17,945 nt of DNA, from assembly GCA_045535095.1 (NCBI GenBank), contig JAZSKY010000023.1, forward strand, positions 1 through 17,945, given 5' to 3'. The position numbers were made by a program, and so were the translations under genes. The notes under the pieces were generated by a model, which searched no databases, was not told the DNA's origin, and saw only the letters and a program-made list of their open reading frames with translations. Shown one piece after another: positions 1-7,028 of the stretch. How positions within the stretch are numbered: the first letter of the stretch is position 1; the number at the start of each line of letters is the position of its first letter. The stretch comes from SIG672 sp045535095 (GTDB taxonomy: Bacteria; Bacillota; Clostridia; Oscillospirales; CAG-272).

Positions 1-43
1 GTTTCCGCACCTTCCCAAAAACTTTACTTAAAAGGGTATTATT

Positions 44-1102
44 ATGACTAAAAGAGAGAAGCTTATTGCATCTTTTCCCGAAAACATAGATGCGCTTATC
101 GTAACTCACGAAAAAAATCAGCGCTATCTTACGGGATTTGATTTCACAGACGGCTACGTTATCGTCACTCGCGAAAAGTCGGCTCTTTTCACCGATTTTC
201 GCTATATTGAGGCGGCAAACGCCGAGGTCGATCGCGACTACACCGTCTATATGTTTGAAAAAGGAAACACGTCCGCTCTGATGAGCACCTTCCTCAAAGA
301 AAATCACGCAAAGAGAGTCGGATTTGAGAGCGCAACTCTCCCCTTCGACTCGCGCGAGACTCTCTCGCGTCTCCTTCCCGAGGCAGAGCTTATCCCCGCA
401 GGCGGACTTATCGAAAAGCTCCGCGTTTACAAGACTCCCGACGAGGTCGAAAATATGATACGCGCACAGCGTATTGCCGAGGCGGCGTTCGAGCATATTC
501 TCGGATACATCTCGCCCGACGTCACCGAAACGGACGTAGCGCTCGAGCTTGAATTTTTCATGAGAAAAAGCGGCGCGGAGGCTATCTCCTTCCCCACCAT
601 TTCGGTATCGGGAAGCGCATCGTCTATGCCTCACGGAGTGCCGAGAAACATAAAGCTCGAAAAGGGCTTCCTCACGATGGACTTCGGCGCGGTTTACCGC
701 GGCTACTGCTCGGATATGACGCGCACAGTTGTCATCGGAAAGGCAGACGAGGATATTAAAAAGGTCTATAACACCGTACTCAAAGCGCAGACAGAATCTC
801 TCGCCGCATACCGCGCAGGTATTACGGGAGGCGAGGCTGACAAGGTCGCGCGCGACATCATTTACGCAGCAGGATACGAGGGCTGCTTCGGTCACTCGCT
901 CGGTCACGGAGTCGGTATGGACGTCCACGAATCTCCTCGCGTTTACGGAGCAGACCTGCTTGAAACGGGTCACGTTATCACCTGCGAGCCGGGTATTTAT
1001 ATCCCCGGAAAGTACGGCTGCCGTATCGAGGATATGGTCTATCTCTCGGAAAACGGCGCAATAAATCTCACAAATTGTCCGAAAGAGCTTATAGAAATTT
1101 AA
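44..1102 (+). CDS. pepP: Xaa-Pro aminopeptidase, M24 family (PepP/YqhT type)
   Basis: This is a cytosolic metallopeptidase expected to remove the N-terminal residue from peptides with proline in second position. The 352-aa protein has an N-terminal creatinase-like domain (about 1-125) and a C-terminal pita-bread catalytic domain (about 130-350). All five metal ligands of the family are visible: D213 and D224 in DFGAVYRGYCSD, H288 in GHGVG, E315 in CEPGIY and E329 in RIED. The supporting histidines H197 (MPHGVP) and H295 (DVHES) are also present. The ATG start has AAAGGG at 31-36, seven bases upstream. The gene precedes efp, as yqhT does in Bacillus subtilis; there the gene before it is aroQ, but here only 43 bases of upstream sequence are visible. 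The family call is firm. The exact substrate is inferred, and a prolidase (PepQ) role cannot be excluded. Confidence 0.93.
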   Translation: MTKREKLIASFPENIDALIVTHEKNQRYLTGFDFTDGYVIVTREKSALFTDFRYIEAANAEVDRDYTVYMFEKGNTSALMSTFLKENHAKRVGFESATLPFDSRETLSRLLPEAELIPAGGLIEKLRVYKTPDEVENMIRAQRIAEAAFEHILGYISPDVTETDVALELEFFMRKSGAEAISFPTISVSGSASSMPHGVPRNIKLEKGFLTMDFGAVYRGYCSDMTRTVVIGKADEDIKKVYNTVLKAQTESLAAYRAGITGGEADKVARDIIYAAGYEGCFGHSLGHGVGMDVHESPRVYGADLLETGHVITCEPGIYIPGKYGCRIEDMVYLSENGAINLTNCPKELIEI

Positions 1103-1140
1103 AAAAACGCAAAAATATTCGTATTTTTAGTCAAAAGGAC

Positions 1141-1169
1141 TTGAAATTATACGCGCGATGCGTTATAAT
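1141..1169 (+). promoter_or_regulatory. sigma-A type promoter of efp
   Basis: A -35 box TTGAAA (1141-1146) and a perfect -10 box TATAAT (1164-1169) are separated by 17 bases. The predicted start lies near 1176, giving a leader of about 40 bases before efp. efp can therefore be transcribed separately from the peptidase gene upstream. Confidence 0.8.
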
Positions 1170-1216
1170 AAACTGTATATAAATATTAAACTCAATTAGT
1201 TTTGGAGGTACTTAAA

Positions 1217-1774
1217 ATGGTAGTAGCCGGAGATTTCAGAAACGGTGTCACATTTGAAATGGATGGAAAGGTAATGCAGGTAATCGAATTCCAGCACGTT
1301 AAACCCGGTAAGGGCGCAGCTTTCGTAAGAACCAAGCTTCGCAACGTTATAACCGGTGCTGTTATCGAGACCTCGTTCAGCCCTACGGACAAGTTTGAAA
1401 ACGCATACGTTGAGAGAAGAGATATGCAGTATCTTTACTCTGACGGCGATCTTTACTACTTTATGGATCTTGAGTCCTACGAGCAGTTCCCCATCAACGG
1501 AGACATTCTCGATGACAACTTCAAGTTCGTAAAGGAAGAAATGATCTGCAAGGTAGTTTCCTACAAGGGAAGCGTATTTGCTGTTGAAGCTCCTATGTTC
1601 GTTGAGCTTGAGGTAACTGATACCGAGCCCGGATTTGCAGGAAACACCGCACAGGGCGCTCTTAAGCCCGCAACCCTTGAGACTGGCGCACAGATCAAGG
1701 TTCCGCTCTTCATCAACATCGGTGACGTTCTCAAGATCGACACCAGAACGGGCGAATATCTCTCCAGAGCATAA
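1217..1774 (+). CDS. efp: Translation elongation factor P
   Basis: EF-P binds between the ribosomal P and E sites and relieves stalling at consecutive prolines. The protein is 185 aa, the usual length, with a KOW-like N-terminal domain and two OB-fold domains (the last is marked by GDVLKIDTRTGEYLSRA). The functional loop is VKPGKGAAF, with lysine at position 32, the residue modified in many bacteria (5-aminopentanolylated in B. subtilis). No modification enzyme gene is in the window. I chose the ATG at 1217 because GGAGG at 1204-1208 sits eight bases upstream and the product then begins MVVAGDFRNG like its relatives. An in-frame TTG at 1202 overlaps that ribosome-binding site and is not the start. 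It has its own promoter and is followed after 36 bases by the CD1247-family gene. Confidence 0.97.
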   Translation: MVVAGDFRNGVTFEMDGKVMQVIEFQHVKPGKGAAFVRTKLRNVITGAVIETSFSPTDKFENAYVERRDMQYLYSDGDLYYFMDLESYEQFPINGDILDDNFKFVKEEMICKVVSYKGSVFAVEAPMFVELEVTDTEPGFAGNTAQGALKPATLETGAQIKVPLFINIGDVLKIDTRTGEYLSRA

Positions 1775-1810
1775 GCTCACATCAAAATTTACGAAAAGAG
1801 GTATAGGAAA

Positions 1811-2251
1811 ATGACTCTTACCGAAAAGACCGCTTATATCAAGGGACTTATGGAAGGTCTTGATTTCAAGGCTGACACTCCCGAAAAGAAGATCCTTGCG
1901 GCAGTTATCGACCTTCTCGACGACGTAGCTATTGCAGTTACCGAGGCTGAAGAGGACATCGCATATCTCAACGATTACGTTGAAGAGCTTGACAGCGACC
2001 TTGGCGACGTAGAGAGCGACATCTACGAGTGCGAGGACGACGAGTGCGACTGCTGTGATTGCGACTGCGATTGCGACGACGAGGATTACTACGAGGCAAT
2101 CTGCCCCAAGTGCGGCGAGGTCATCTATCTTGACGAGGACCTTCTCGCGTGCGACGATATTCTCTGCCCCGAGTGCGGCGAAAAGCTTATCTGCGAGCTT
2201 GACGAGTGCGACGAGTGCGACGAGTGCGAGTGCTGCTGCGACGCAGAGTAA
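1811..2251 (+). CDS. CD1247-family acidic, cysteine-rich zinc-ribbon protein
   Basis: This 146-aa protein of unknown function resembles the CD1247 N-terminal-domain proteins of Clostridia. Residues 1-70 are helical and acidic (MTLTEKTAYIKGLMEGL, then a run like a short coiled coil). Residues 71-146 hold 19 cysteines embedded in Asp/Glu. A zinc-ribbon-like core is formed by C98-P-K-C101 and C119-P-E-C122. It is flanked by CDCDCDC (residues 82-88) and by DEC triplets ending in CCC (131-143). Such a composition suggests metal binding, probably zinc, but nothing here proves it. An AAGAGG ribosome-binding site lies about nine bases before the ATG. The gene follows efp with no terminator between, so the two are probably co-transcribed, and a strong terminator follows it. 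There is no signal peptide, so it is likely cytosolic. Confidence 0.85.
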   Translation: MTLTEKTAYIKGLMEGLDFKADTPEKKILAAVIDLLDDVAIAVTEAEEDIAYLNDYVEELDSDLGDVESDIYECEDDECDCCDCDCDCDDEDYYEAICPKCGEVIYLDEDLLACDDILCPECGEKLICELDECDECDECECCCDAE

Positions 2252-2270
2252 GTCAGTTTTTTTAGAAGCA

Positions 2271-2310
2271 AAGCGCCCGCTTTCCGTATTTCGGACATCG
2301 GGCGCTTTAT
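2271..2310 (+). terminator. Rho-independent terminator of the efp unit
   Basis: The stem AAGCGCCCG (2271-2279) pairs perfectly with CGGGCGCTT (2299-2307). Inner arms TCCG (2283-2286) and CGGA (2292-2295) extend it. The sequence after the stem is T-rich (TTTATTC). Confidence 0.82.
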
Positions 2311-2340
2311 TCAAGAATTTTTGCAAGGGGGGAAAGTGCA

Positions 2341-3666
2341 GTGAGGACTGTCAGCGCTTCTATATACACTCTCGGCTGTAAGGTCAACTCTTACGAGAGC
2401 ATCGCGATCAGCGAGAGACTTCGTGAAAACGGAATAGAAATACTGAAAAGCTCCGAAAAGGTGGATATTTGCATAATCAACACCTGCGCTGTCACCTCCG
2501 AGGCAGAAAGAAAATCACGCCAGATAGTAAGGCGAATGGCATCACACTCGAGCGGCGCATATATAATAGTTACGGGCTGCTCGGCTCAGGCTGATGCGGA
2601 AAAGATGCTCTCCATTGAGGGCGTCTCCGCGGTATGCGGAAACAGAGAAAAAATGAAGGCGGCAGACCTTGCTATCGCACACGCGAAAAAGCTGTGGGAG
2701 GGCGAGGGTGAAAAGAGGGATCCCGTCATCTGCTCGTGCGATCTTGAAAACGCCCCCTTTGAAAAAATGCAGATAAACAAAAGCGAGCGCACGCGCGCCG
2801 TCATCAAGATAGAGGACGGATGCGAGAGTAAGTGTGCGTACTGTATTATCCCGTCACTACGCGGAAAAATACGCTCCAAGGACCTATTTGACGTTGTGCG
2901 TGAGGCAAAAGCTCTTGCCGAAAACGGATACCGGGAGATAGTGCTTACCGGCATCGAGGTCTCGGCTTACGGAAAGGATCTCGGCATAAAGGACGGTCTT
3001 GCGTCCCTTATTGAGGAGCTTGACAAGATAGAGGGCGTTGAGAGAATAAGACTCGGCTCGCTCGATCCGTCAAGCATCAAAAGCGACTTTATCGACAGAG
3101 TTGCAAAAGTTCCCTCGTTTGCGCCTCATTTCCACCTTTCGCTCCAGAGCGGATGCGACCGCACACTCTTTTCAATGAAAAGACGCTACAACGTCGAGAT
3201 GGTGAGAAAAGCATTTGACGAGATACGCGCGAAGATCGAGGACGCGACCTTTACGTCCGATATTATCGTCGGATTTCCCGGCGAAACAGACGAGGATTTT
3301 TGCAAAACGCGAGAATTTTTAAAATCGCTGTCCCTTCTTTCGATGCACGTTTTCGCTTATTCGAAGCGTCCGGGCACACCTGCCGCAATGATGGAAAATC
3401 AAGTCTCCCCCGAGAAAAAGACCGAGCGAATGAGGTCTCTTGAATCACTCCGCGGCGAGATGACCGCCTCTATTCTCGACACCTGTGTCGGAAAAGAGCT
3501 TGAGATAATAGTTGAAGAATATAAGGGCGGAAAGATCGCCTTCGGTCATACGGCAAACTTTATTGAAGCGGCGATCGAAAACGCGCCGAGCGACCTTAGC
3601 GGAAAAGCAGTAAGACTTCTCGCCGAGCGTCACGAAAACGGCGTAGTTTACGGGAAAATCATCTAA
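2341..3666 (+). CDS. mtaB: tRNA (N6-threonylcarbamoyladenosine37-C2)-methylthiotransferase MtaB
   Basis: This radical-SAM enzyme converts t6A37 to ms2t6A37 in tRNAs reading ANN codons. The 441-aa protein has the family layout. The N-terminal MTTase domain carries the three ligands of the auxiliary [4Fe-4S] cluster: C13 (TLGCKVN), C49 (NTCAVT) and C80 (VTGCSAQ). The radical-SAM core has C161-x3-C165-x2-C168 (CESKCAYC). A C-terminal TRAM-like RNA-binding region occupies about 375-440. TLGCKVNSYES is characteristic of the MtaB branch rather than MiaB or RimO. The start is GTG at 2341, with AAGGGGGG at 2326-2332 eight bases upstream. It follows a terminator, yet I saw no clear promoter before it. 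alr follows after 42 bases. Confidence 0.95.
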   Translation: MRTVSASIYTLGCKVNSYESIAISERLRENGIEILKSSEKVDICIINTCAVTSEAERKSRQIVRRMASHSSGAYIIVTGCSAQADAEKMLSIEGVSAVCGNREKMKAADLAIAHAKKLWEGEGEKRDPVICSCDLENAPFEKMQINKSERTRAVIKIEDGCESKCAYCIIPSLRGKIRSKDLFDVVREAKALAENGYREIVLTGIEVSAYGKDLGIKDGLASLIEELDKIEGVERIRLGSLDPSSIKSDFIDRVAKVPSFAPHFHLSLQSGCDRTLFSMKRRYNVEMVRKAFDEIRAKIEDATFTSDIIVGFPGETDEDFCKTREFLKSLSLLSMHVFAYSKRPGTPAAMMENQVSPEKKTERMRSLESLRGEMTASILDTCVGKELEIIVEEYKGGKIAFGHTANFIEAAIENAPSDLSGKAVRLLAERHENGVVYGKII

Positions 3667-3708
3667 AACACGAACACAAAATTACTTTTGAAAGGTAATT
3701 ATCACGAT

Positions 3709-4836
3709 ATGACGAGCTTACACGACAAATTTTATCGCGGTGTCGCCGAGATCGACCTCGGTGCCATCAGAAAAAACACTGAGTATCTCGCTTCTCTTCT
3801 CCCCGACGGCGCAGAGACGGTGGCGGTCATAAAGGCAGACGCCTACGGTCACGGCGCAAAAGAGGTGTGCAGAGAGCTGAGGGACACCGTCTCCGCTTTT
3901 GCGGTTGCAACCCCCGAGGAGGCTCACGAAATACTCGATATTGCCTGCGGCAAGGACATATACATTTTAGGCTACGTCCGTCACGACGAATTTGCTTTTT
4001 GCGCAAAGAGCGGCGTTATCCCTGCTATCTTCTCGTACGAGGACGCGCTTGAATGCTCAAAGGCGGCGTCCGAGATAGGAAAGACGGTCAGAATAAACGT
4101 CAAGGTCGATACGGGTATGGGCAGAATCGGATTTTTCGCTGACGAAGAGTCGGCAGAGACGATTTCCAAAATAGCCGCACTTCCCTACATATCAGTTTAC
4201 GGACTTTTCACCCACCTTGCAACCTCCGACTGCGCCGACAAGTCTCACGCGGTAAAGCAGACCGAGTCCTTCAGAGATTTCATTGATCTTTGCGCGAAAA
4301 AGGGGGTAAAATTCGAGAAAATTCACTGTGCCAACAGCGCGGCGGCGATCGCTATGCCCGAGACTATCGGAAATCAGTTCAGAATAGGAATTTCCCTTTA
4401 CGGATATCTTCCCTCTGACGAGGTGTCTCTTCCCGAAAAGCTTTCTCCCGCGATGACCTTTAAAAGCCACGTGGTTTTCGTCAAGAAGATCAAAAAGGGA
4501 GACGCAGTAGGCTACGGACGAACCTTCGTTGCCGAAAAGGACACCGAGATAGCAACGATCCCGATCGGATACGCCGACGGATACCCGAGAGCGCTCTCAA
4601 ACAAGGGACGCGTTATCGTAAACGGACAGTACGCAAGCATCGTCGGACGCGTGTGTATGGATATGTTTATGATAGACGTGAGCGGTCTTGGCGTCTCGAT
4701 AGGAGACGAGGTAACCCTCATTGGAAGAGACGGTGACTGCGTAGTTGACGCGGACGAGATAGCATCTCTTACCGACACCATTTCCTACGAGATACTCTGC
4801 GGCATCGGAAAAAGAATTCCGAGAAGATACGTTTAA
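3709..4836 (+). CDS. alr: Alanine racemase
   Basis: This PLP enzyme interconverts L- and D-alanine, supplying D-Ala for peptidoglycan. The protein is 375 aa. The PLP-binding lysine is K42 in AVIKADAYGHG, and the second catalytic base is Y269 in VGYGRTF. The sequence IPIGYADGYPRALSN and the C-terminal SYEILCGIGKRIPR are typical of the family. I chose the ATG at 3709. An in-frame TTG at 3688 has no ribosome-binding site before it. The only candidate site, AAAGG at 3691-3695, lies 13 bases from the ATG, which is long. It sits between short complementary arms AATTAC (3680-3685) and GTAATT (3695-3700), so a small hairpin there could influence initiation. It is probably co-transcribed with mtaB. 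Confidence 0.96.
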   Translation: MTSLHDKFYRGVAEIDLGAIRKNTEYLASLLPDGAETVAVIKADAYGHGAKEVCRELRDTVSAFAVATPEEAHEILDIACGKDIYILGYVRHDEFAFCAKSGVIPAIFSYEDALECSKAASEIGKTVRINVKVDTGMGRIGFFADEESAETISKIAALPYISVYGLFTHLATSDCADKSHAVKQTESFRDFIDLCAKKGVKFEKIHCANSAAAIAMPETIGNQFRIGISLYGYLPSDEVSLPEKLSPAMTFKSHVVFVKKIKKGDAVGYGRTFVAEKDTEIATIPIGYADGYPRALSNKGRVIVNGQYASIVGRVCMDMFMIDVSGLGVSIGDEVTLIGRDGDCVVDADEIASLTDTISYEILCGIGKRIPRRYV

Positions 4837-4903
4837 AATACAAAGGCGAAACCAGCGATAAAATAGAACGATAAATAAGAATTTGACAAAGGGAGTTTTA
4901 GTA

Positions 4904-5329
4904 ATGAAAAAAGTTACTTCATTTCTGGTTTTGCTCGCATTATTTATCACTCTTCCTGCATGCTCCAACAATCTTACCGAGAAGAGTGATATTATTTCTC
5001 TATACCGAAAGAACGAGGAAATCTTTTTGCTTGCAGTAGAAAACGGAGATTACAGTGCTATAGAGGAAATTAAAGGCGTTCAAAAAGTTCTCGTGTGGGA
5101 TACGCACATTGATATTCAATGTGGCGGAGCAGGTTTTGGCCCCAGCACGCATTACTACGGGATTTTTTACTCCGCTGATGATGATTTGTGTGCAATTGAT
5201 CTGGCAGGACCAAGAGATAAACTTGTTGAACAAGGTGATGGCTATTTGTATCAAGAAGAAAGTGGTGATAATCGCTTTTATGTAGAGCCGCTTGGAAACC
5301 ACTACTACTATTATGAAGCACATTTTTAA
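4904..5329 (+). CDS. Small secreted lipoprotein of unknown function
   Basis: I do not recognise a named family. The 141-aa product starts with a lipoprotein signal (MKK, hydrophobic stretch about 4-16, lipobox LPAC with the acylated cysteine at residue 20), so it should be anchored outside the membrane. The mature part is acidic and rich in aromatic residues. It includes IQCGGAGFGPSTHYYGIFYS (about 73-92) and ends GNHYYYYEAHF. The start is the ATG at 4904, with AAAGGGAG at 4888-4894 nine bases upstream; the earlier in-frame TTG at 4883 lacks support. Its base and codon choice look more AT-rich than alr and mtaB, and it lies beside an insertion sequence, so it may be a recent arrival. It ends before a terminator. 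Confidence 0.75.
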   Translation: MKKVTSFLVLLALFITLPACSNNLTEKSDIISLYRKNEEIFLLAVENGDYSAIEEIKGVQKVLVWDTHIDIQCGGAGFGPSTHYYGIFYSADDDLCAIDLAGPRDKLVEQGDGYLYQEESGDNRFYVEPLGNHYYYYEAHF

Positions 5330-5358
5330 CCAACAAATTCAATTTTGTCGAACACAAT

Positions 5359-5410
5359 AAAGCAGCCCCGAAAGAGTTTAAAAAATCTTTCGGGGTTATC
5401 TCTTTGCTTT
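5359..5410 (+). terminator. Probable terminator after the lipoprotein gene
   Basis: A 10-bp perfect stem is formed by CCCCGAAAGA (5366-5375) and TCTTTCGGGG (5386-5395). An outer pair, AAAGCA (5359-5364) with TGCTTT (5405-5410), can extend it. The T-run after the main stem is weak (TTATCTCTTT). Confidence 0.65.
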
Positions 5411-5443
5411 TCGCGTATCAAATTTTTGTCTTTTCGGACAGTC

Positions 5444-5449
5444 GAGGAC
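5444..5449. repeat. Left target-site duplication GAGGAC
   Basis: The hexamer GAGGAC immediately precedes the TGT end of the insertion sequence and matches the hexamer at 6817-6822 exactly. Confidence 0.78.
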
Positions 5450-5505
5450 TGTATAGTGTAGTATGATAGTATACAGGTAGTGCAAGATGATGGTATACAG
5501 TTTTG
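5450..5505 (+). repeat. Left terminal inverted repeat region of the IS
   Basis: This end matches the reverse complement of 6765-6816 with gaps. Both begin TGT, share GTGCAAGATGAT (5480-5491 here) and end CAGTTTTG. Within it, GATAGTATACAG (5465-5476) and GATGGTATACAG (5489-5500) form a near-identical direct repeat 24 bases apart, which may be paired transposase-binding sites. Confidence 0.75.
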
Positions 5506-5514
5506 TGGTATAAT
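5506..5514 (+). promoter_or_regulatory. Extended -10 promoter of the transposase gene
   Basis: TGG followed by TATAAT (5506-5514) forms an extended -10 element. The position where a -35 box would lie (5486-5491, GATGAT) is poor and is inside the terminal repeat. Transposase binding to the end could therefore repress its own promoter. Confidence 0.6.
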
Positions 5515-5549
5515 AAAGGCATAAAGATAACCCAAAGGAGGTTGTTCAA

Positions 5550-6692
5550 ATGCCTTGGAAGGACAAAACTGTGGAAGAATTAAGAAAAGAATTTGTAGAG
5601 GCAGCAAAGGCCACCAGAAATTTCAGTTCACTTTGCCGAGAGTTCGGTATAAGCCGAAAAACCGGCTACAAGTGGGTGGAAAGAAACAATCAATCTTGCA
5701 CTATGTCAGACCGAAGTCATGCTCCTCTGCACATTCCCAGCAGGACTCCCGCTGAGATCGAGGAAGCCATCCTCCGAGTCCGCGCCGACAACCCTGAATG
5801 GGGTGCAAAAACAATCTTAAAGGTGCTTGAAAACAACGGATACACCAATCTGCCTTGTGTTCGCACCGCAAATAACATTTTGCAAAGAAACGGCTGCATA
5901 AGCGAAACGGAGTCTCAAAAACGAAAAGAGTTTTTGCGGTTTCAACGAGAACACTGTAATGAGCTTTGGCAGACCGATTTCAAAGGAGATTTTCTTTTGC
6001 TTGACGGTACCCGTTGCTTTCCTCTTGACATCATAGACGACTGCTCACGCTTTTGCCTGTGCATAGATGCTAAGGAAAAGGCAGGCGGAATAATTCCGTC
6101 GTTTGAGACTGTTTTTAAGGAATACGGGCTTCCAAAGGCTATTTTGTCCGACAATGGAGGTGCATTTGCGGGTTTTAAGGGCGGTTATACGATTTTTGAA
6201 CGTTGGCTGATGGATCTGGACATACTCCCGATCCACGGTCGCCCACTGCACCCTCAAACACAGGGGAAGATCGAGCGTTTCCATCGTACGATGAAGAACG
6301 AGCTTCTTAAAAGAAATGCTTTCATCGACCTTGCCGATGCGGATAAACACCTTAAAGCATGGCGTACCAAGTACAACGAGGTCAGACCTCATGAGGCAAT
6401 TGATATGCGTTGTCCTGCGGATATCTACATACCCAGCGAAAGAAAATACCCCGGCACAATAAAATCTTATGAATACAGCGGATTGCATCGTGTTCTCAAG
6501 GTTAATTACAAGGGTTATCTGAGATTCGACAGCAAGGTGTTCTACCTGAGTGAATCCATGGTGGGAGCAGAATTGGAGTTGAGAGCAGAAGGCGCTGAAT
6601 TTGCCTCGCTCTGCTACCGCAACTACAAGATCGCGGAACTTGATTTGAGAACCGAGCAACTACTCAACCGCCGAATTTCGCGCCTTGATTGA
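5550..6692 (+). CDS. IS481-family DDE transposase
   Basis: The enzyme cuts and joins the ends of its own element. The 380-aa protein has a helix-turn-helix at about 22-45 (NFSSLCREFGISRKTGYKWV), a second DNA-binding region at about 65-115 and an RNase-H-like integrase core at about 135-255. The catalytic triad is visible: D143 (WQTDFKG), D201 (LSDNGGAF) and E242 (TQGKIERFH), with HPQTQGKIERFHRTMK as the family signature. The ATG start has AAAGGAGG at 5534-5541, eight bases upstream. The frame is unbroken and needs no frameshift, which argues against a typical two-frame IS3 element. Codon use differs from the surrounding housekeeping genes (for example more GAA and AAA). Confidence 0.94.
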   Translation: MPWKDKTVEELRKEFVEAAKATRNFSSLCREFGISRKTGYKWVERNNQSCTMSDRSHAPLHIPSRTPAEIEEAILRVRADNPEWGAKTILKVLENNGYTNLPCVRTANNILQRNGCISETESQKRKEFLRFQREHCNELWQTDFKGDFLLLDGTRCFPLDIIDDCSRFCLCIDAKEKAGGIIPSFETVFKEYGLPKAILSDNGGAFAGFKGGYTIFERWLMDLDILPIHGRPLHPQTQGKIERFHRTMKNELLKRNAFIDLADADKHLKAWRTKYNEVRPHEAIDMRCPADIYIPSERKYPGTIKSYEYSGLHRVLKVNYKGYLRFDSKVFYLSESMVGAELELRAEGAEFASLCYRNYKIAELDLRTEQLLNRRISRLD

Positions 6693-6702
6693 ACCGCGCG
6701 CC

Positions 6703-6749
6703 GCGTTTGGAAGCCTCTCTCCGCTACGCTCCGTTCGGCTTCCAAACGC
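6703..6749 (+). repeat. 13-bp perfect hairpin between transposase stop and right IS end
   Basis: GCGTTTGGAAGCC (6703-6715) and GGCTTCCAAACGC (6737-6749) are perfect reverse complements around a 21-base loop. No T-run follows, so it is not a classical terminator. It could hinder transcription reading into or out of the element. Confidence 0.75.
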
Positions 6750-6764
6750 ATCAACTAAACGAAG

Positions 6765-6816
6765 CAAAACTGTTACCAATCATCTTGCACAATTGTTTAC
6801 AATCATGCTCTTGACA
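6765..6816 (-). repeat. Right terminal inverted repeat region of the IS
   Basis: Read on the reverse strand it begins TGTCAAGAGCATGATTG, contains GTGCAAGATGAT (ATCATCTTGCAC at 6779-6790 on the + strand) and ends CAGTTTTG. This parallels the left end with small gaps. Confidence 0.75.
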
Positions 6817-6822
6817 GAGGAC
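6817..6822. repeat. Right target-site duplication GAGGAC
   Basis: An exact copy of the hexamer at 5444-5449, directly after the ACA end of the insertion sequence. Confidence 0.78.
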
Positions 6823-6950
6823 GCCTGTCCCTACAAAATAGGCGTAAACTTCCTTATGAGAAACACCCATTCGGCAGAGCTTTTGTTTTTGCCACGTCGG
6901 AAATTTTATGATATAAAACAGTAAAATTCTTATTTACGCTACTTTTTTAC
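6823..6950. other. Non-coding stretch between the IS and the next promoter
   Basis: It begins with GCCTGTCC, the right arm of the palindrome into which the IS inserted, followed by CTACAAAATA. I saw no credible gene or further structure in the rest of this AT-rich DNA. Confidence 0.55.
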
Positions 6951-6979
6951 TTGACTTTTTATATATTATAGTTTATAAT
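6951..6979 (+). promoter_or_regulatory. Near-consensus promoter of the oxidoreductase gene
   Basis: TTGACT (6951-6956) and TATAAT (6974-6979) are separated by 17 AT-rich bases. The predicted start is near 6986, leaving a leader of about 43 bases. No obvious operator palindrome overlaps it. Confidence 0.85.
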
Positions 6980-7028
6980 AAATTAGACTACATAAGTCAA
7001 AATCTAAAACACAAGTGAGGACACAAAA

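Larger units (their letters stand above)
5450..6816 (+). mobile_element. Complete IS481-family insertion sequence, 1367 bp
   Basis: The element runs from TGTATAGTG (5450) to CTTGACA (ending 6816). It carries one intact DDE transposase gene and imperfect terminal inverted repeats. On both sides lies the same hexamer GAGGAC (5444-5449 and 6817-6822), which I read as the target-site duplication. Ends starting with TGT, a single transposase frame and a short duplication fit IS481. An intact frame and an exact duplication suggest a recent insertion that may still be mobile. The subgroup is not determined. Confidence 0.85.

Noticed and set aside
1196..2326. A 376-codon reverse-strand open frame
   Set aside because: It lies antisense to efp and the CD1247-family gene, whose products are recognisable and have ribosome-binding sites. 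Its translation is a low-complexity Val/Ala/Leu string with no family signature.
4883..4888. Perfect -35 hexamer TTGACA before the lipoprotein gene
   Set aside because: No -10 box lies at a suitable distance, and the site overlaps the ribosome-binding region, so it is probably chance.
6685..6924. 79-codon forward frame across the right IS end
   Set aside because: It crosses the hairpin, the terminal repeat and the target duplication, starts inside the transposase gene without a ribosome-binding site, and has no family pattern.
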